This document shows, one piece after another, positions 6,145-6,618 of a stretch of DNA of 6,618 nucleotides. Each line of letters opens with the position of its first letter. Position 1 is the stretch's first letter. The notes under the pieces were generated by a model that saw only the letters and a list, made by a program, of their open reading frames with translations, made no database searches and had not been told where the DNA came from. The position numbers were made by a program, and so were the translations under genes. Location of the stretch: assembly GCA_900546745.1 (NCBI GenBank), contig URDT01000045.1, positions 1-6,618 on the forward strand, given 5' to 3'. The stretch comes from an uncultured Mycoplasmatota bacterium (GTDB lineage: Bacteria; Bacillota_I; Bacilli_A; RF39; UBA660).

Positions 6145-6509
6145 TGAAAAAGAAATTATTATTAGGAACAATGGCCCTTTTAGGGCTTTGTTTTTATTTC
6201 ATGATATATCAAAAGCTAAATATTGGAATTCCCTGTTTATTTTATAAAATAACTGGGCTCTATTGTCCTGGATGTGGAATTACTAGAATGGTATTTTCTT
6301 TATTAAAACTGGATTTTTATCAAGCTTTCCGATATAATCCTTTTGTTTTTTCTTTGATTATTTTTTATTTGCTTTATAAAATTATAAATATAAAATGTAT
6401 ATTTCAAATAAAACAACAACATATATATTTGTTATTAATAATAACTATTTTATTTGGGATTTTAAGAAATATTGAAATGTTTAGTTATTTAAAACCAACG
6501 GTTATATAA
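6144..6509 (+). CDS. DUF2752 family membrane protein
   Basis: A 121-residue protein whose ATG shares one base with the TAA of the upstream gene (TAATG). There is no Shine-Dalgarno sequence of its own, so translation most likely depends on reinitiation. It shows the DUF2752 signature: Cys31, then TGLYCPGCGITR (38-49, with Cys41 and Cys44), then DFYQAFRYNP (57-66), and a final ILRNIE. Three hydrophobic segments lie at about 5-24, 66-83 and 94-112, giving a small inner-membrane protein. The cysteines could bind a metal or form a disulfide near the membrane face. Function unknown. Pairing with a zinc-ribbon/DUF4234 protein suggests the two act together. It is followed at once by a terminator, making it the last gene of the unit. 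Confidence 0.8.
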   Translation: MKKKLLLGTMALLGLCFYFMIYQKLNIGIPCLFYKITGLYCPGCGITRMVFSLLKLDFYQAFRYNPFVFSLIIFYLLYKIINIKCIFQIKQQHIYLLLIITILFGILRNIEMFSYLKPTVI

Positions 6510-6535
6510 AATAGAATTAAATTCTATTTTTTTTT
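6508..6535 (+). terminator. Intrinsic terminator after the DUF2752 gene
   Basis: AAAATAGAAT (6508-6517) pairs with ATTCTATTTT (6521-6530) around a TAA loop, and the T run continues to 6535 (nine T in all). The stem is A/T-rich but perfectly paired and begins within the stop codon. It ends the DUF4234/DUF2752 unit. Confidence 0.75.
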
Positions 6536-6583
6536 GTTAATAAAAAAGGAAAAACGAAAGTTATGTAGAATAATAAAGGTAGA

Positions 6584-6593
6584 GAGGAGGTGA
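6584..6593 (+). promoter_or_regulatory. Strong ribosome binding site of the gene leaving the window
   Basis: GAGGAGGTGA is an almost full-length anti-Shine-Dalgarno match, 3 nt before the ATG at 6597. The 6536-6583 stretch before it holds AT-rich DNA with no clear promoter pair; TAGAAT (6566-6571) is a weak -10 candidate without a good -35. Confidence 0.75.
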
Positions 6594-6596
6594 GAA

Positions 6597-6618
6597 ATGA
6601 AACTATTAGAACTAACTA
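6597..6618 (+). CDS. Start of an unidentified gene (runs off the window)
   Basis: ATG at 6597 behind a near-perfect ribosome site, reading MKLLELT before the window ends. Openings of this kind occur in SbcC/RecF-like ATPases (MKLL.L.L.NF), but seven residues cannot support a family call. Confidence 0.6.

Noticed and set aside
6173..6187. Short hairpin GCCCT-TTT-AGGGC inside the DUF2752 gene
   Set aside because: A 5-bp stem in coding sequence followed by few T residues; too short to be a convincing terminator or attenuator.

Overview
The window is AT-rich (roughly 30% G+C by eye), with AGGAGG-type ribosome sites and A/T-ending codons. It looks like chromosome from a low-GC Gram-positive anaerobe, probably a gut Bacilli/Mollicutes-related lineage. 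Three things point there: pyruvate:ferredoxin oxidoreductase (anaerobic metabolism), a Thr/Asn/Ser-rich surface-type protein of a kind I associate with uncultured gut Firmicutes, and small zinc-ribbon/DUF4234 and DUF2752 membrane proteins. The lineage is inferred, not shown. TGA appears to be a real stop (the HipA-like gene ends in tandem TGA TGA), so the standard bacterial code is assumed.

Layout. (1) Positions 1-642, + strand: the 3' end of a large surface-type gene. Its last ~25 codons have a composition and conserved/variable pattern strongly suggestive of a diversity-generating retroelement (DGR) variable region. (2) 643-668: a hairpin that can terminate transcription in both directions between convergent genes. 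(3) 667-2149, - strand: a two-gene unit made of a HipA-like kinase and a small unknown protein that overlaps its 3' end by 32 nt. (4) 2150-2255: divergent promoter region. (5) 2256-5621, + strand: nifJ, complete in every domain and catalytic motif but split by one in-frame TAA at 3258-3260. (6) 5630-6535, + strand: a well-formed promoter, a zinc-ribbon/DUF4234 membrane protein, a DUF2752 membrane protein joined to it by a TAATG overlap, and a strong terminator. (7) 6597-6618: the first codons of another gene behind a near-perfect ribosome site. No stretch of 300 bases lacks a gene, and I see no tRNA, rRNA, CRISPR array or insertion sequence.

How the parts relate. NifJ would make acetyl-CoA and reduced ferredoxin from pyruvate. 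The internal stop means the strain has lost this enzyme, makes it by some form of readthrough or restart, or the base is a sequencing/assembly error. The kinase and its small partner look like one co-translated regulatory or toxin-type cassette without the usual HipB. The DUF4234/DUF2752 pair is co-expressed but of unknown function. The best candidates for something undescribed are the DGR-like 3' end of the surface gene, whose template repeat and reverse transcriptase are not in this window, and the HipA-like kinase with its overlapping small partner.
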